From positions 1 through 21,669 of IMG/VR virus record IMGVR_UViG_3300032156_001313: a stretch of 21,669 nt of DNA, one strand, 5' to 3'. Below are positions 1 to 7,317 of the stretch, piece by piece. The number at the start of each line of letters is the position of its first letter. The first letter of the stretch is position 1. The notes beneath the pieces were generated by a model. That model was not told where the DNA came from. It did not search any database and saw only the letters and a list, made by a program, of their open reading frames with translations. A program made the translations under genes and the position numbers. The stretch comes from a virus.

Positions 1-2361
1 CATATAAAGTAGACGGATACACCTATCACTGGAGATTGTACTAAACACACCTGCTAGTGAAGACTTACCAGAGCTTGTTTCGCCTGTGATATAAGAAATA
101 TTCTGTTGTCTGAAGGCATTATTAATAGCGTAGTACATCGTTTGCGCTGCAAGCATTGTTGGAGTTGTGTTATTATTTTTAAAGTAGAATCCTGTTCTAA
201 ACAGCGCCTCAATTTTATCGAATGTATCATCTAAGTCGATGTTTTTTCTATTATTTAACATCTCTACTGTTATGCCACCAGGAAACCAAGGGTCTTCTAC
301 GCGACCGTCTCTTAAGTAACCGGTATCGAATAATATCTCTTGGTCTCGTGGTCCCTCGAGTTTTTTATATTCTATACCCTCAGCAGTACGTAATAACTTT
401 ATAACGCTTTCACCGCACACAATATATTCTCTAATGTCTGAATTTTTTACTGCGATTCGGTGATAACCTTGTCTGTAAAGATGTGCTTCGTTGACATCTG
501 GCATACCTAAGGAAAGGTCAAGAACAGCTTCATTCATATAGAATCTTACTTTTTCGTCTGATATCTTTAAGAATCCATCCCCTTCTTCAGTATCTGGGTC
601 TAAAAGGAACGAAGGAAATCCTACACGGTCATGTATATATTTAGTAAGACGACCAGAAATAGGTGCAAGTTCTCGTGCGATAGCGTTTGTACTATCTAGT
701 TTAATACGGTGTACTCTTTGTTTTTCTTTATCTAGCAATAGAAGTTTTCTATCCATACCACTTTCCGTACCAACAACATACAAGTGTTCCATTAAAGACA
801 GACGGCAATTCTCAATGAAAGCTGCTTCTGTTTTGAGCATACTCGTAATACTGCGCTTTAAGGGCTCTGCTTTTATGGATGGAAAATCATCTACGATATG
901 TTCAACGAAGCGTTCACGGTCCAAATTATTTTTTAACAGTTGACCGTACTCAGAAGCTTTTTCTATGAAGAGACGATAATCGTCTTCACCAATCTCAGAC
1001 AACTCTTTGTAAGCACATTGGTATACCCATTTACTAGTTGAAATAAAGTTATCTTTTTTATTAACGAATAATTCTTCTAGTACTTTATCCCCGCCAACTC
1101 TATGAACAGCTGAATCTGGGTCGTCACCAGGAGCTAATTTACTCCAAGCTTCTGCCGTGAAGATATATGAGTTAATATCACTCATAGTCTCTATCCAGCG
1201 TTTAACAACCTTATCTCCTCCTGCTGAAGGTTGTGCGGTTCCTCCTTTATCAGGAGCGTCTCCCACAAAGTACAAAGATGATACAGAACTTTCTTTCAAT
1301 ATATTCTTCAAGGTAACTGAAGCTGAGGAACCACTTACACTGAATACAGGGTAAGAGGTATTTCCCGTCATGGCCATGTGTGCCATAATGGACAGAGCAT
1401 CCATCTCACCTTCTACGAGATAAGCAGAACGTGTTTCTTTTTTGTTACCCCAGCAATTTTTATAATAATTCCAATTTAAACCAAATAGACCAGAGTGTTC
1501 ATCGAAGGGGTCCTCGTGTACATAGAAAGATTTATCTCCTGCTGATATTGGCTTTCTGAACTTAAAACTACCAATATTATTAATAGAACTAGCAAGCGGA
1601 AATACTATCGAGCCTAAAAAGTCTCGGTCACCTCCACCTCTGTTCATGCTACTAAAGTAAGATACAGCAGCATTAGCTAAGTCAGGGGTATCAGGGAGTG
1701 AATTTGTATTTTGAGATTGTTCTGCTGCGACACGAGCTAAGAATTGGTCCGAGAGTTTACTACTTAATCTTGCTAACGTTGGATATATTCCAACAGGTAA
1801 CATATGTAAGACTTCTTTGTTTATGCCACGTTCCTCTGTTAACCATTTGATCGCTTGTGTTGCGTAGTCGTATTCTCCCTTACAATCTTGAGCTATAGCA
1901 TTACAGAGTTCTTCATGGCAGACGGTAAATACCGCTGCCTTCATGGCGTAATTTACGCGTTGTTCTTCTAGTTTGCTTGCGAGGTCTTTAGAAAGAAAAA
2001 CGAGCTTATGTTTTTCGATTAGCTCAAGAAGGCTATCGCTTAGAGTCTTTTGTGTAATTACTGAGTATATTTCTACTGGATTATTGGAGTGGTAACCACA
2101 GCCAAAACAGTAACAAAAACCTTCTTCGGTATTGATACCGAAAGAAGGACTTGTATCATCGTGGTCTATTGTGGGGCATAAGGCAGTAACATTAGTACCG
2201 GAATAATAAGCGTGTGGGTCGTTACGATGCTCTTTTATTATTTTAATCCAAGTCTCGGCAGGGATACCGCGCCAAATCTTTCGTTTTATTTCAGGTGTTA
2301 AGCCCCTTGATGGGTCCAATACACTCGACCCCGTTGCAGATTTCTTTTTGCTCTTGGTCAT
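1..2361 (-). CDS. DnaG-type TOPRIM primase with C-terminal P-loop ATPase domain (3' part outside the window)
   Basis: The reverse strand is open from an ATG at 2361 to the window edge, at least 787 codons with no stop, so the gene is cut at its 3' end. The start has AAGGTGG 7 bases upstream and an in-frame TAG 12 bases before that. Residues 62-88 form a CHC2-like zinc-binding domain: C62-P with H67, then C85-x2-C88. A TOPRIM domain follows, with EGEMD at 317-321, GD-AP-D at 367-371 and the primase signature GDDPDS near 412-417. About 390 residues later comes a Walker A P-loop, GETSSGKS at 760-767, where the window ends. TOPRIM primases lay RNA primers for lagging-strand synthesis, and fusion to an ATPase recalls phage primase-helicases. 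The linker is far longer than in T7 gp4, so the ATPase could be another family, such as SF3 or AAA+. The gene overlaps the upstream nuclease gene by 71 bases, which suggests coupled translation. Primase is secure; the helicase function is inferred. Confidence 0.88.
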   Translation of the reverse strand, partial: MTKSKKKSATGSSVLDPSRGLTPEIKRKIWRGIPAETWIKIIKEHRNDPHAYYSGTNVTALCPTIDHDDTSPSFGINTEEGFCYCFGCGYHSNNPVEIYSVITQKTLSDSLLELIEKHKLVFLSKDLASKLEEQRVNYAMKAAVFTVCHEELCNAIAQDCKGEYDYATQAIKWLTEERGINKEVLHMLPVGIYPTLARLSSKLSDQFLARVAAEQSQNTNSLPDTPDLANAAVSYFSSMNRGGGDRDFLGSIVFPLASSINNIGSFKFRKPISAGDKSFYVHEDPFDEHSGLFGLNWNYYKNCWGNKKETRSAYLVEGEMDALSIMAHMAMTGNTSYPVFSVSGSSASVTLKNILKESSVSSLYFVGDAPDKGGTAQPSAGGDKVVKRWIETMSDINSYIFTAEAWSKLAPGDDPDSAVHRVGGDKVLEELFVNKKDNFISTSKWVYQCAYKELSEIGEDDYRLFIEKASEYGQLLKNNLDRERFVEHIVDDFPSIKAEPLKRSITSMLKTEAAFIENCRLSLMEHLYVVGTESGMDRKLLLLDKEKQRVHRIKLDSTNAIARELAPISGRLTKYIHDRVGFPSFLLDPDTEEGDGFLKISDEKVRFYMNEAVLDLSLGMPDVNEAHLYRQGYHRIAVKNSDIREYIVCGESVIKLLRTAEGIEYKKLEGPRDQEILFDTGYLRDGRVEDPWFPGGITVEMLNNRKNIDLDDTFDKIEALFRTGFYFKNNNTTPTMLAAQTMYYAINNAFRQQNISYITGETSSGKSSLAGVFSTISSDRCIRLLYM

Positions 2362-3184
2362 TAGCACCACCTTCTACCTGAGAGGTATATTCAGGACATA
2401 GTGCATAGTAGTCACACCAGTTGCACAATATTCCCGTTTTCGTATTGGTCAGTTTAGATGCGTCAATGTTGTGAGTAACATCCAGCATGAACTGTACAAC
2501 TTTGTCCATAAGGACGTCAAGTCGGGTTAAGTCCATGTCTGCGCCTTGTTCAACCTTGCTATCTTGCAACCAATGAATTGCCGGTATCATACGCATAACA
2601 TGTGGATAATTCGCCTTTATCAAAAAGGCGTAAAAATCCATTTGATTAGCGTAATGGGCCATTCCTTTATTTTTTCCTGTTTTGTGGTCAATAATTATAG
2701 CTGTTGGTTTATTTGTGTAAATTAAACCAACGTCAAGGACACCTCGGAGAAGAATTGTGTTAGGTGTTCCCCATTTGTCAAAGAAAGGTTTCTTTTCTCC
2801 TTTAAAGCCAACAGCTAATTTCTTCTCAGTCAATAATTCATGCGGTTCATTTTGGTTACGAAAAGCTTTAAACGTTGAAAAGAACTTTTCTGCTGCAGGA
2901 CGTGATGCTTCTAATGCTTCAATCTCTCTCGTTGTGAGTTTACTTTCTCTCGCGATAATTGCTACGGCTTGAGACATATTGTGATTAAGCACAAGCATCT
3001 CTAAAAGCTTGTGTACTGCTTTACCGACACGAGAGTCAAAGTTATCTGTTGTCGTTAAGAGCGAGCTAGCTGGTTTATTCACATACCCGTAATTGAATTT
3101 CAAAGGACACTGTTTAAGAGCTTCAACTTTACTTAATGACCATGGAGCATAGTTGAGCAGGAACGGATTCAATTCTTGTGGCAT
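2291..3184 (-). CDS. PD-(D/E)XK nuclease with predicted iron-sulfur cluster (Cas4/AddB/RecB-like)
   Basis: A 297-residue protein with the motif order of RecB-family nucleases. G54-K-A-V-H58 supplies the early His, RGVLD ends at the metal ligand D151, IIIDHKTG carries D166 and K168, and the Q181-x3-Y185 motif lies in NQMDFYAF. Four cysteines bracket the domain: C26 in QCPLKFNYGY, and C254-x2-C257-x5-C263 near the end. This is the arrangement that binds a [4Fe-4S] cluster in Cas4 and AddB. Such enzymes degrade or resect DNA ends, which fits recombination and DNA processing next to the primase. The start is supported by AGAGGTG just upstream, placed directly after a terminator hairpin. The 3' end overlaps the primase start by 71 bases. 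No CRISPR array or other cas gene is present, so a Cas4 role in adaptation is unlikely. The fold is assigned with good confidence; polarity and substrate cannot be read from the sequence. Confidence 0.85.
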   Translation of the reverse strand: MPQELNPFLLNYAPWSLSKVEALKQCPLKFNYGYVNKPASSLLTTTDNFDSRVGKAVHKLLEMLVLNHNMSQAVAIIARESKLTTREIEALEASRPAAEKFFSTFKAFRNQNEPHELLTEKKLAVGFKGEKKPFFDKWGTPNTILLRGVLDVGLIYTNKPTAIIIDHKTGKNKGMAHYANQMDFYAFLIKANYPHVMRMIPAIHWLQDSKVEQGADMDLTRLDVLMDKVVQFMLDVTHNIDASKLTNTKTGILCNWCDYYALCPEYTSQVEGGANDQEQKEICNGVECIGPIKGLNT

Positions 3185-3200
3185 GAGACACCTCTTTGGT

Positions 3201-3246
3201 AAAAAAAGAGACAGCCTTTACGTGGTAAAACGTAAAGACTGTCTCT
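3201..3246 (-). terminator. Rho-independent terminator downstream of the 356-aa protein gene
   Basis: On the reverse strand AGAGACAG and AGAGACAG's complement CTGTCTCT (3207-3214 with 3239-3246) pair. The stem is extended by CTTTACG (3216-3222) with CGTAAAG (3231-3237), giving about 15 base pairs with one opposed position and an 8-base loop. The stem is followed immediately by seven U residues (3207-3201). It lies in the 77-base gap between two same-strand genes. It would end or attenuate the transcript of the 356-aa gene, so the nuclease and primase would depend on read-through or on a separate promoter. Confidence 0.9.
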
Positions 3247-3261
3247 AATCAAATCAGTTGG

Positions 3262-4332
3262 TTACGGCTTCATTCCGCCAAAATCACCCATGTTTTCTTC
3301 TGTAATCGTAATAGGACCTTTTGGGTCGGGTGTCGTAGAGGAATCTTTTAGAGCCGCGTGAGGTGTGCCACCACCTTGTTGCGAATACAGGCGAGCAACA
3401 CGTGGATAGAAGTAGTCCCGTTCTGCGACTGTGCACATGACGTCACAGAATTTTTGGAGATTTTTATCTACAGCTTCATCTGTGGGATTGGCCTTGATGA
3501 CGAACCAGCGTCTGTCACCTTTGGTCTGAGCCTCAGTCTCAAATTTATACCAACGAGCCCACGGAACACTGCCGCGTTTGGCGAACTTCACGAGCTGTGT
3601 TCCTGCCGCTGTAGAGGTGCGTTGGAAACGCAACAGCGCGATTTCATAACTGTCTTTGATGAGCAAGATGGCGTTTACGGTGTTACCACACCGAGAAGGT
3701 TTGTTATCCCTCCAAGGCAGGTATGGACATTGTTCACATATCCCATAATGGTCACCAACGTGACGGTCTAAAGACGTGCATTCTGGTGTGTTAGGACCTT
3801 TGGCATCATCTGACCGTTCTGCCCACATCTGGCGTCCTTCCCAAATAAGGAGAGGAGTGGCTAGAAAGGACTTACCGACTTTTTCAACGCTCGAGAGATA
3901 GTAGTGTCCGGGAACAGAATCCTCGGGACGATTCGGGTCATTCCCTGTTCCTTGATTCAAACGAAGCTCGAGGAAGTCCGTTTGGTCTCCATCAGAGACC
4001 ACACCTTTTTTCTGTGGATTCATTTTTGCTATAATAGCGAACAATTTGTCTTGTATTTCATCGGGCAAAGACCATATGGTCTGGTCCACAACTTCACTGC
4101 TGACTTTCTCAGCTTCGATACGCAGAAGTTGTTTTCCATATCTTTCTACAAAAGCAGGAATGTGCATGTATGAATCGACGAGAGTATGTCCCGTGCTCTC
4201 AATGGCTGCTGGGGCTGCTTTTTCGATTGCGACATTGCTGTCTTCTGTTTTTGGTTTATCTTCTGTTTTAGACATTTCTTTCTCCTCGCTGACTGTGCTT
4301 GTTGTTGGTACAGGTTTGGTTTGCTTTGCCAT
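3262..4332 (-). CDS. Unrecognised Cys-cluster protein; replication context, possible ssDNA-binding protein
   Basis: A 356-residue protein that I do not recognise by family. Residues 1-48 are low-complexity, rich in K, E, T, P and A, and probably disordered. A compact core from about 50 to 315 contains a Cys/His cluster: C185, H191, H195, C199-x2-C202 and C215, a probable zinc site. Many aromatic residues (W164, W170, W208, W258, W261, W276) lie around and after it. The last 20 residues are flexible and mildly acidic (EENMGDFGG). A zinc-bearing, aromatic-rich core with a disordered tail next to primase and nuclease genes would suit a phage single-stranded DNA-binding protein such as a gp32 analogue, but that is inference and no sequence signature proves it. 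The start has AGGAG 11 bases upstream. A strong terminator follows the gene, marking it as a separately expressed, perhaps abundant, product. Confidence 0.75.
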   Translation of the reverse strand: MAKQTKPVPTTSTVSEEKEMSKTEDKPKTEDSNVAIEKAAPAAIESTGHTLVDSYMHIPAFVERYGKQLLRIEAEKVSSEVVDQTIWSLPDEIQDKLFAIIAKMNPQKKGVVSDGDQTDFLELRLNQGTGNDPNRPEDSVPGHYYLSSVEKVGKSFLATPLLIWEGRQMWAERSDDAKGPNTPECTSLDRHVGDHYGICEQCPYLPWRDNKPSRCGNTVNAILLIKDSYEIALLRFQRTSTAAGTQLVKFAKRGSVPWARWYKFETEAQTKGDRRWFVIKANPTDEAVDKNLQKFCDVMCTVAERDYFYPRVARLYSQQGGGTPHAALKDSSTTPDPKGPITITEENMGDFGGMKP

Positions 4333-4427
4333 GTTTTCTTTTTCTCCTGTGAGGGGGTTAAAGGTTAACGCTTGATTGTTGCGTTGTCTACCCCTTTCGA
4401 TTACCCTTTTGTTAAAGGAGGTGTGTA
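4333..4427. promoter_or_regulatory. Divergent control region between the 356-aa gene and the sigma factor gene
   Basis: A 95-base gap separates two divergently transcribed genes, so it most likely holds promoters for both. It contains the ribosome binding sites of both genes: AAAGGAGG for the sigma gene at 4414-4421, and AGGAG on the reverse strand near 4344-4348. Weak sigma-70-like elements exist, such as TTGCGT (4379-4384), 17 bases, then TACCCT (4402-4407) on the plus strand, but each matches consensus at only about half of its positions. GTTAAAGG occurs twice, near 4357 and at 4411. The promoter class is undecided, and recognition by the phage's own sigma factor is possible. Confidence 0.4.
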
Positions 4428-5456
4428 ATGGAGAACTTTTTCGAAAGTCGTACCTTTCGAAGTTATTACGACGACGTCGGTAAACACAAAGTACTCACAC
4501 CGGCACGAGAACAAGAACTTTTGTTACGTTATAAAAGTTGTCCGAAATGTTCTCGTAGACTTCCTCACCTTGTGAAAGTTAATAATTGTCCCATATGTGG
4601 TACTCCTACTTCAAAGCGTGTCATAGGTAAAGCCACTACTTGTACCGAATGTAATGCCCGTTTTGATGCTTTTGCTCCTCCTGTGTGTTGTATTTTTTGT
4701 GGTTCACCAAGAGATTCTAGAGCCAGGGAAGAATTGATAGTCTCTAATCTTCGCTTTGTTGTAACTACTGCTAAGAAGTTATCTAAATCTCCTGAGATAA
4801 TTCAAAAGCTTATATCCGCTGGTAATGTAGGGTTATTGGTAGCATTAGACAAATTTGATATGGCGAGGGCTACTCGATTCTTAACTTATGCTTCTTGGTG
4901 GATTCGTAAAGAAATGTTGGATGAATTACACGCGAGCGGAATTGTTCATGTCCCTTCTCATAAACAAAAAGCAGTGAAAAAAAGTCAGAAACTTGGAGCT
5001 TATGAGTGTATTCATTGCGGTGTTAGGACAGATAATCCATTACGCACACTACAACCTAAATGTGTAAAGGTTGGAAGAAAACGTAGGATGCATGATTTTA
5101 TAATGGTTAACGCAGAAGAGATAACAACGATGTCTTCTATAGTTCCATTAGAAGAAGCAATGAACCGGCCCGATACTGATGACAATCTAGAAGACCTTAC
5201 GATTAGTAACAATAATGCTATCCTGTTACGTAAGGTCTTGAATGAAATGCCCATACGAGCTCGTGACCGGTTCATTCTCCTGCAGTACTACAACATTGCT
5301 CAGGATGAGAGAAAGACGGAGCCGAAAACTCTCCCACAACTTGCTGCTGTTACTGGGGTTACCGTAGAACGAGTACGCCAGGTAAAGCTCGTGGTGCTAA
5401 AGAATTTACGGCGTCAATTGGTGGAGAAAAGCTCAGATGCCGCTGCGGTAGGTTAG
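4428..5456 (+). CDS. Sigma-70-family RNA polymerase sigma factor with inserted zinc ribbons
   Basis: A 342-residue protein with a recognisable sigma-70 backbone. Residues 22-36 (LTPAREQELLLRYK) match region 1.2. Residues 99-168 match regions 2.1-2.4, including NLRFVVTTAKKLS, AGNVGLLVALDKFD and FLTYASWWIRKEM. Residues 262-332 match region 4 with a helix-turn-helix at 301-329. The backbone is interrupted between regions 1.2 and 2.1 by Cys pairs C38-x2-C41, C54-x2-C57, C72-x2-C75 and C88-x2-C91, which is two zinc ribbons. A third partial cluster, C194-x2-C197 with C212 and perhaps H222, sits where region 3 should be. Sigma factors bind the core polymerase and recognise promoters. This one presumably serves the phage polymerase encoded at 14319. 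AAAGGAGG lies 6 bases before the ATG. The stop codon interlocks with that of the convergent ParB-like gene. The family assignment is firm; core specificity is inferred. Confidence 0.92.
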   Translation: MENFFESRTFRSYYDDVGKHKVLTPAREQELLLRYKSCPKCSRRLPHLVKVNNCPICGTPTSKRVIGKATTCTECNARFDAFAPPVCCIFCGSPRDSRAREELIVSNLRFVVTTAKKLSKSPEIIQKLISAGNVGLLVALDKFDMARATRFLTYASWWIRKEMLDELHASGIVHVPSHKQKAVKKSQKLGAYECIHCGVRTDNPLRTLQPKCVKVGRKRRMHDFIMVNAEEITTMSSIVPLEEAMNRPDTDDNLEDLTISNNNAILLRKVLNEMPIRARDRFILLQYYNIAQDERKTEPKTLPQLAAVTGVTVERVRQVKLVVLKNLRRQLVEKSSDAAAVG

Positions 5457-6472
5457 AAGGTGTCGCGGATTCCACTCAGGCGTTCCATCCCAACGAGGAT
5501 GCCCTTGTAGTAATTGACGCGGTCTTTGGTGTTCGCTGACTCGTACAGCTCTTTGGCTTCAGCAAAGATTTCCTTTGTTTTGCTGGGAGATACGAGCTTG
5601 AGGCTCAAGCTGGAATAGTCCTTGAGCTTGTCCTTTTTCTTGGTAGGACGGCCAGCCTTCTTCTTGTCGTTCTTTGCCCCGGCAGCCTTGGCTTTTTCGG
5701 CCTTCTTGTCGAGGTAATGAATGATTGCGTTCTCCGTGTCCTCAGGAGTCCAATCGTTCTCAACGGTGGCGTCGAAGACGCGAGCATAGAACTTCATGTC
5801 TTCTTCTGTGAAGACACGCAACAGCGCACGCAAATGAGCGAACTTCAGTTTCTCAGTCCGAGCGTACTTGATGGCGTCAGATGGGAGTTTGAGAATGGCG
5901 AGATGTTGTGACACAAAGGCGTCACTCTTTCCGCACGCAGCCGAGATGTCCTTCTGCTTCTTCCCGGAATCGATAGCATACTGAAATCCTTCAGCAATCT
6001 CTATCGGATTGTGGCCTTCACGTGCCAGGTTGGTCAGCATTGACGTGAGGAACGCATCGGCATCGTTGCTGTCATCCGTGAAGGTCACGAATGCTTCTTT
6101 GATACCGGCTTCTTGAAGAGCCGTGAAACGTCGACGACCGTCAACCAAAATAACCTTGCTGGGATCGTTGGGGTCTACACGAACAACGAGTGCGACCTTT
6201 TGTCCGACTGATTTGATGGACTGTACGAGACCTTTGATGTCGCCAATCTTGTCCCGGTTATACTTGTCTGGGAGATTGATGTCTTTAAGATTGATGCTGA
6301 AGTTACGTACGCTCTTAAGGGCTCCGTTTCCAGTTTTCTTTTCAGAAGAAGCTTTCGCTTTCTTTTCCTTCTTAGAGATATCTTCTACGGGTGCCAGCTC
6401 GGGTTCTATCTCAGGAATGTTCGTTGGGTTTTCTTCGTCCGCAAGTGTCTCTATCGGTTCTGTTTCGAACAT
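5453..6472 (-). CDS. ParB/Srx-fold protein (ParB-like partition or DNA-binding protein)
   Basis: A 339-residue protein. After a charged, probably disordered head (1-55), residues 58-165 form a ParB N-terminal-like domain with DGRRRFTALQEAG at 111-123 and NLAREGHNPIEIAEG at 148-162. These correspond to the nucleotide-contacting GxRR box and the arginine box of ParB proteins. A helix-turn-helix segment follows (171-195, KKQKDISAACGKSDAFVSQH). Residues 260-290 are a Lys-rich linker and the C-terminus is helical. ParB proteins bind specific centromere-like sites and are CTP switches; phage members act in partition, silencing or transcription control. No ParA ATPase gene is seen here. This is the last gene of the long minus-strand operon. 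The start has AAGGAG 7 bases upstream, and the TAA overlaps the TAG of the convergent sigma gene. Base composition is clearly higher in GC than that of the SNF2 gene in the same operon. Confidence 0.85.
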   Translation of the reverse strand: MFETEPIETLADEENPTNIPEIEPELAPVEDISKKEKKAKASSEKKTGNGALKSVRNFSINLKDINLPDKYNRDKIGDIKGLVQSIKSVGQKVALVVRVDPNDPSKVILVDGRRRFTALQEAGIKEAFVTFTDDSNDADAFLTSMLTNLAREGHNPIEIAEGFQYAIDSGKKQKDISAACGKSDAFVSQHLAILKLPSDAIKYARTEKLKFAHLRALLRVFTEEDMKFYARVFDATVENDWTPEDTENAIIHYLDKKAEKAKAAGAKNDKKKAGRPTKKKDKLKDYSSLSLKLVSPSKTKEIFAEAKELYESANTKDRVNYYKGILVGMERLSGIRDTF

Positions 6473-6505
6473 CTCTCGCTCCTTCGATTTTTTTGCTCGT
6501 GTTTT

Positions 6506-6733
6506 TTATTCCGATAATGCAGTTAGCTCAGCGAGAACTTCTGCCTTATCGATTTGATGCATGACAAGTCTCTCGGGCGGTGTGCCCTCAAGAATGTCTC
6601 CTAGAATGTGAAACAGCTCTGTCGAGCAGAGGAGAAGACTTTTCTCTGAGTTGTACGCGACCATGTACAATGCTCGTATAGTACGTAGCGTCTTATCTGG
6701 GTCGAGACGCTTGCTCCGTACATCACGTGTCAT
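6506..6733 (-). CDS. Hypothetical 75-aa protein
   Basis: A small protein not recognised as any family. The sequence is predicted largely helical, with basic residues early (MTRDVRSKRL) and a Leu-rich middle (KSLLLCSTELFHILGDIL). No metal cluster, signal peptide or convincing membrane helix is visible. The ATG overlaps the stop codon of the 51-aa zinc-knuckle gene as ATGA, and there is only a weak GGAAC-type ribosome site, so its translation is probably coupled to that gene. It is followed after 33 bases by the ParB-like gene. Reality of the gene rests on this tight operon packing and on the coupled start. Confidence 0.6.
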   Translation of the reverse strand: MTRDVRSKRLDPDKTLRTIRALYMVAYNSEKSLLLCSTELFHILGDILEGTPPERLVMHQIDKAEVLAELTALSE

Positions 6734-6885
6734 TCAAACGGTTCCGTTCCGTGCTCAGGGCACTTTAAGAGACCCCCAGTTTCATCTGTGTTTTCCACCA
6801 CTTGATTACACCAAGGACAACGGTGCTTCGCTGTTGTTTTCTCCGCTGTTTTTTCGGTCTTCTCTTCTACTCCGAGCTTTTCCAT
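6730..6885 (-). CDS. 51-aa zinc-knuckle protein
   Basis: A very short reading frame filling the gap between two operon genes. The ATG at 6885 has GAGG 5 bases upstream, within bases that overlap the stop codon of the preceding gene, and the TGA at 6730-6732 overlaps the next ATG as ATGA. The first 21 residues are charged and Lys/Glu-rich. The rest carries CPWC (C23, C26) and C42-P-E-H45, a C2-CH zinc-knuckle or half-ribbon pattern. Proteins of this kind are often nucleic-acid or protein adaptors, but no specific function can be given. The placement, spacing and metal-ligand pattern together make it a real gene despite its size. Confidence 0.72.
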   Translation of the reverse strand: MEKLGVEEKTEKTAEKTTAKHRCPWCNQVVENTDETGGLLKCPEHGTEPFE

Positions 6886-6892
6886 CGTTACC

Positions 6893-7312
6893 TCAGTTTG
6901 CCGTTGCTTCTCGGGCTCTGTCAGCTTCGATTTCTGCCTTGGTCCGGCGCTTACGCTTCGGGGCTTCTTCGCCGTCTTCCGTCTTTCTCTCCGGAGCCTC
7001 GTGTTTGATGCGGAACATTATGTCCTCAACCAGGTACTTTACGCGAGCTTTGCAGCCCTTGTTGCGCTTGCCGTCGAGCTCACACAGGTTGTCGAGGGTC
7101 TCAATGTTATATTCGCCATCTTCGTTCTTGATGCAAATGATGGCATCGGGAAGAAGCTTTGTGTCAAAATCACGGATTGCCGTGGTGAGCTCCGCGAGAG
7201 CACCCATTTTTTCTTTATCACCAGACACGATTTCGCTTGCGCGCTCGAGGCTGACAGTCGCTTCGTTCTTACGGCCACAACGCCCACAGTTGGTTTCGAT
7301 CTTTACGTCCAT
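6893..7312 (-). CDS. Hypothetical 139-aa Cys-containing protein with basic tail
   Basis: I choose the ATG at 7312 because GGAGG lies 8 bases before it. An in-frame ATG at 7348 would sit inside the endolysin gene without such a site. The N-terminus holds C9-x2-C12, followed by C60, C77 and C87, so a zinc ribbon built from C9, C12, C77 and C87 is possible. The middle looks helical with some beta strands (TKLLPDAIICIKNEDGEYNI). The last 25 residues are strongly charged (APKRKRRTKAEIEADR), a basic arm of the kind that contacts nucleic acid. No family is recognised. The SD overlaps the stop codon of the upstream endolysin gene, and its own stop lies within the ribosome site of the 51-aa gene, so the genes are co-translated. 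Confidence 0.7.
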   Translation of the reverse strand: MDVKIETNCGRCGRKNEATVSLERASEIVSGDKEKMGALAELTTAIRDFDTKLLPDAIICIKNEDGEYNIETLDNLCELDGKRNKGCKARVKYLVEDIMFRIKHEAPERKTEDGEEAPKRKRRTKAEIEADRAREATAN

Positions 7313-7317
7313 GTTTT

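Noticed and set aside
222-1354. Small plus-strand frames near the left edge
   Set aside because: They are antisense to the continuous primase reading frame on the minus strand.
4379-4407. TTGCGT-17-TACCCT as a sigma-70 promoter for the sigma gene
   Set aside because: Only about half of the consensus bases match and the leader would be very short; the phage polymerase may not use this consensus at all.
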